A DNA stretch of 34,105 nucleotides from an uncultured bacterium (GTDB lineage: Bacteria; Planctomycetota; UBA1135; GCA-002686595). Position 1 is the stretch's first letter. Every line of letters begins with the position of its first letter. Under the pieces are notes generated by a model. That model was given only the letters and a program-made list of their open reading frames with translations, made no database searches and had not been told where the DNA came from. A program made the translations under genes and the position numbers. Below, piece by piece: positions 32,670 to 34,105 of the stretch. The stretch lies in assembly GCA_937896235.1 (NCBI GenBank), contig CALBMX010000064.1, positions 1 through 34,105 on the forward strand. The letters run 5' to 3'.

Positions 32670-33806
32670 ATGAAAATCCACTTTTGCGACCTTTGCAACG
32701 AATCTGTCCCGCAATCTGAGCTAGATCAAGGCGCCGCACACCTTAGGAAGGGACGTGTTATTTGCTCAACGTGTGAGAGCTTGATGGGGGGAGATCCCGC
32801 TGGGGAGACCCTTTCCGATCGCTCTTCGGCGACCAAAGTGGGTTCCGCCTCTTCAGCCGCCAAGACGATGACCGGTGATTCGGGCGCTACCCAGGTGGAG
32901 GGGCGAGTCTCTGGTCCTGTGGCCTATCCCAAGGATAGCAATGGGGCGCTTATCGCAGGATTTTTGGCCGCGGTATCGGTTGTGTTGGTCGCTGTTGTCG
33001 CCGTTATGCTGATCGACCGCATCGAGGCGGTTGACAAGAACTACGCCGCCGAACTCGGTGGGCTGCGGAGCAATTTGAGCAGCATGGAGAGTCGCTTGAA
33101 CGAGCGCTTTAGTGAAGTCCAGGGCGCCTACCTGGCAAGCTCAAGCGGTCTGACCAGTGACATCAGCTCGATCAAAGAGGCTCGCTTAGAGGACAATCGT
33201 CTATTGCGCGACGGCTTGGAGGAGAATCAACGCGCACTGGAGAACTTGCGCGAGCGTATGGGGGCAATGGCCCTCACGGAGCGCGAGGTGGCGGACCACG
33301 CGCGTTCGATCGCCTCGGTAAATGCGGCACTTGCCGCCCTTGACCTCGACCTCAATCAGCTGGCGCAAGATCTAGAGGATCGCCCTTCGGTTGTCATCGC
33401 GGCGCCTGTCATCGTTGATAACACCCCGACTTGGCTCACTCTCGTTGAGGACCTCAAAAGTGAGAACTCAGGCGTGCGTTGGAATGCGGTTGAAGACTTA
33501 GGGCATACCTCGGATGTCGGCGTAGTCGCGTATTTGATTCCCATCCTCAGTGACGAGGACACCTTCGTCCGCATGGCGGCTGCACGTGTCCTTGGCGGAC
33601 TTGGAAGCGATGACAGCATTGGCCCATTGATCACTGCCCTGGGCGACACGGCCCCGAGCGTCCGGGACGCGGCCGTTTCGAGCCTACGTATGTTGACGAG
33701 CCAAAACTTCCGCTTCGACCCGCTAGCCAAAGAGACCGACCGAGTAAAGCGTATCCGGGCCTGGCGAGACTGGCACGAGGCGCAACTCGTCACCCCAGCG
33801 GGGTAG
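32670..33806 (+). CDS. Membrane protein with zinc ribbon, coiled coil and HEAT repeats
   Basis: This 378-residue protein has a cytoplasmic N-terminal zinc-ribbon-like motif (C-D-L-C at 6-9 and C-S-T-C at 32-35). A low-complexity Ser/Ala/Thr linker follows (40-90). One transmembrane helix spans about 93-115. A long coiled coil covers about 117-245 (L-R-S-N-L-S-S-M-E-S-R-L-N-E-R-F). C-terminal HEAT repeats (about 258-350; V-R-W-N-A-V-E-D-L-G, V-R-M-A-A-A-R-V-L-G-G-L-G, V-R-D-A-A-V-S-S-L-R) are expected outside the membrane. The start is taken as ATG 32670; a GTG at 32658 would add four residues. No family-level function known; an envelope scaffold is a guess. Confidence 0.85.
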   Translation: MKIHFCDLCNESVPQSELDQGAAHLRKGRVICSTCESLMGGDPAGETLSDRSSATKVGSASSAAKTMTGDSGATQVEGRVSGPVAYPKDSNGALIAGFLAAVSVVLVAVVAVMLIDRIEAVDKNYAAELGGLRSNLSSMESRLNERFSEVQGAYLASSSGLTSDISSIKEARLEDNRLLRDGLEENQRALENLRERMGAMALTEREVADHARSIASVNAALAALDLDLNQLAQDLEDRPSVVIAAPVIVDNTPTWLTLVEDLKSENSGVRWNAVEDLGHTSDVGVVAYLIPILSDEDTFVRMAAARVLGGLGSDDSIGPLITALGDTAPSVRDAAVSSLRMLTSQNFRFDPLAKETDRVKRIRAWRDWHEAQLVTPAG

Positions 33807-34105
33807 AGGCGCGCAGGGCGCGAGCGTTCCACTAGGGGGGGGCGCGCGGAGCGCGGGGGGGATTTGTTGGGCGTCCGGCGTCTCTTCTGGCAGGGGGGTG
33901 CTGGGTTGCGGTCGGAGATTGGGCAGGGATGATTTGAAGGGATGGGGACCGACCTAGTAACCCCTCACCCCCCTGCCAGAAGAGCCGCCTAGCAGAGGAC
34001 GCAACAAAGAGAAGAAAGAGAAAAACCGAAGTCCCAGAGGAACGCACCAAGCTTACCTCCCCCCGCCTACCGGCCCGAGTCGATCCTCCCAGACCTTCCA
34101 ACCCT
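33807..34105. other. Non-coding end of window with low-complexity G/C runs
   Basis: After the HEAT protein no gene is supported. G runs (about 7-8 bases) and GCGC-rich stretches occupy 33807-33865, the long hairpin lies at 33877-33989, and a purine-rich AGAAGAAAGAGAAAAA stretch follows near 34010. A minus-strand open frame (33832-34101) runs across the hairpin and has no family features. Confidence 0.5.
33877..33989. repeat. 113-bp long inverted repeat / hairpin of unknown type
   Basis: Arms at 33877-33900 and 33966-33989 match as inverted repeats at 23 of 24 positions (core TCTTCTGGCAGGGGGGTG). Inside them GGGTT (33903-33907) pairs with AACCC (33959-33963) and GGTCGG (33910-33915) pairs with CCGACC (33949-33954). 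That leaves a 33-nt loop and about 34 base pairs in all. No T run follows on the plus strand. It could be a small non-autonomous element, a structured RNA or a termination/processing structure. Confidence 0.8.

Noticed and set aside
33832..34101. 89-residue minus-strand frame at the window end
   Set aside because: Crosses the long hairpin and low-complexity G/C runs; translation is Pro/Arg-rich without conserved features.
1..34105. tRNA, rRNA and CRISPR arrays
   Set aside because: No T-loop/anticodon arrangement, no rRNA signature and no regularly spaced repeats were seen on either strand by eye.

Overview
This window is a GC-rich bacterial chromosome segment. Its gene set is an accessory/housekeeping mix: tRNA U34 modification enzymes, the Sec accessory protein YajC, HEAT/TPR-repeat exported proteins, a large von Willebrand A membrane protein, a sulfatase-modifying-factor-like protein and an exopolysaccharide initiating transferase. 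Many starts lack a Shine-Dalgarno sequence (mnmG, mnmA, boxB, boxC and others). This combination is typical of Planctomycetota or a neighbouring phylum. The assignment is inference from gene content and style; no rRNA or other marker lies in the window.

Layout. (1) 1-2.8 kb is a mobile-element graveyard. Two tandem IS5-family insertion sequences (about 89% identical transposases) abut the 3' end of a broken group II intron: maturase C-terminus, domain V and a domain VI-like hairpin. The first 189 bases may be the intron's 5' RNA part. (2) 2.8-7.3 kb, minus strand, holds a secreted trypsin-like protease and a large secreted protein whose probable start codon sits directly after a run of ten C. 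(3) 7.5-11.7 kb is a compact aerobic benzoyl-CoA module: boxC and boxB on the minus strand, and a divergent BoxR/BzdR-type regulator (helix-turn-helix fused to a shikimate-kinase-like domain). BoxC and BoxB would carry out epoxide formation and ring cleavage; boxA, a benzoate-CoA ligase and boxD are not here. A 16-18 nt near-identical direct repeat lies just outside each end of the module. The divergent promoter region holds an operator-like inverted repeat. (4) 11.9-13.7 kb, plus strand, is a split soluble aerotaxis-type transducer: an Aer-like PAS protein followed 4 bp later by a methyl-accepting protein with no membrane segment. (5) 14.0-15.6 kb is an amidase-signature enzyme. (6) 15.7-17.8 kb, minus strand, is an exported HEAT/TPR protein translationally coupled to a radical SAM enzyme. 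(7) 18.2-20.1 kb is mnmG. (8) 20.3-24.6 kb, minus strand, holds a sulfatase-modifying-factor-like exported protein, a calcineurin-type phosphoesterase and a polyprenyl-phosphate sugar transferase. (9) 24.8-27.1 kb, minus strand, holds an exported Xaa-Pro aminopeptidase, yraN and yajC. (10) 27.4-31.4 kb, plus strand, is mnmA and a 930-residue VWA membrane protein. (11) 31.5-33.8 kb holds a HEAT lipoprotein, a convergent TPR protein and a zinc-ribbon/TM/coiled-coil/HEAT protein. The last 230 bases contain a 113-nt long imperfect hairpin of unknown nature.

The clearest functional unit is the box module with its own regulator. MnmG and MnmA act on the same wobble uridine but are not in one operon. 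The most unusual structures are the IS/intron wreck, the poly-C start, the repeats bracketing the box module, and the terminal long hairpin.
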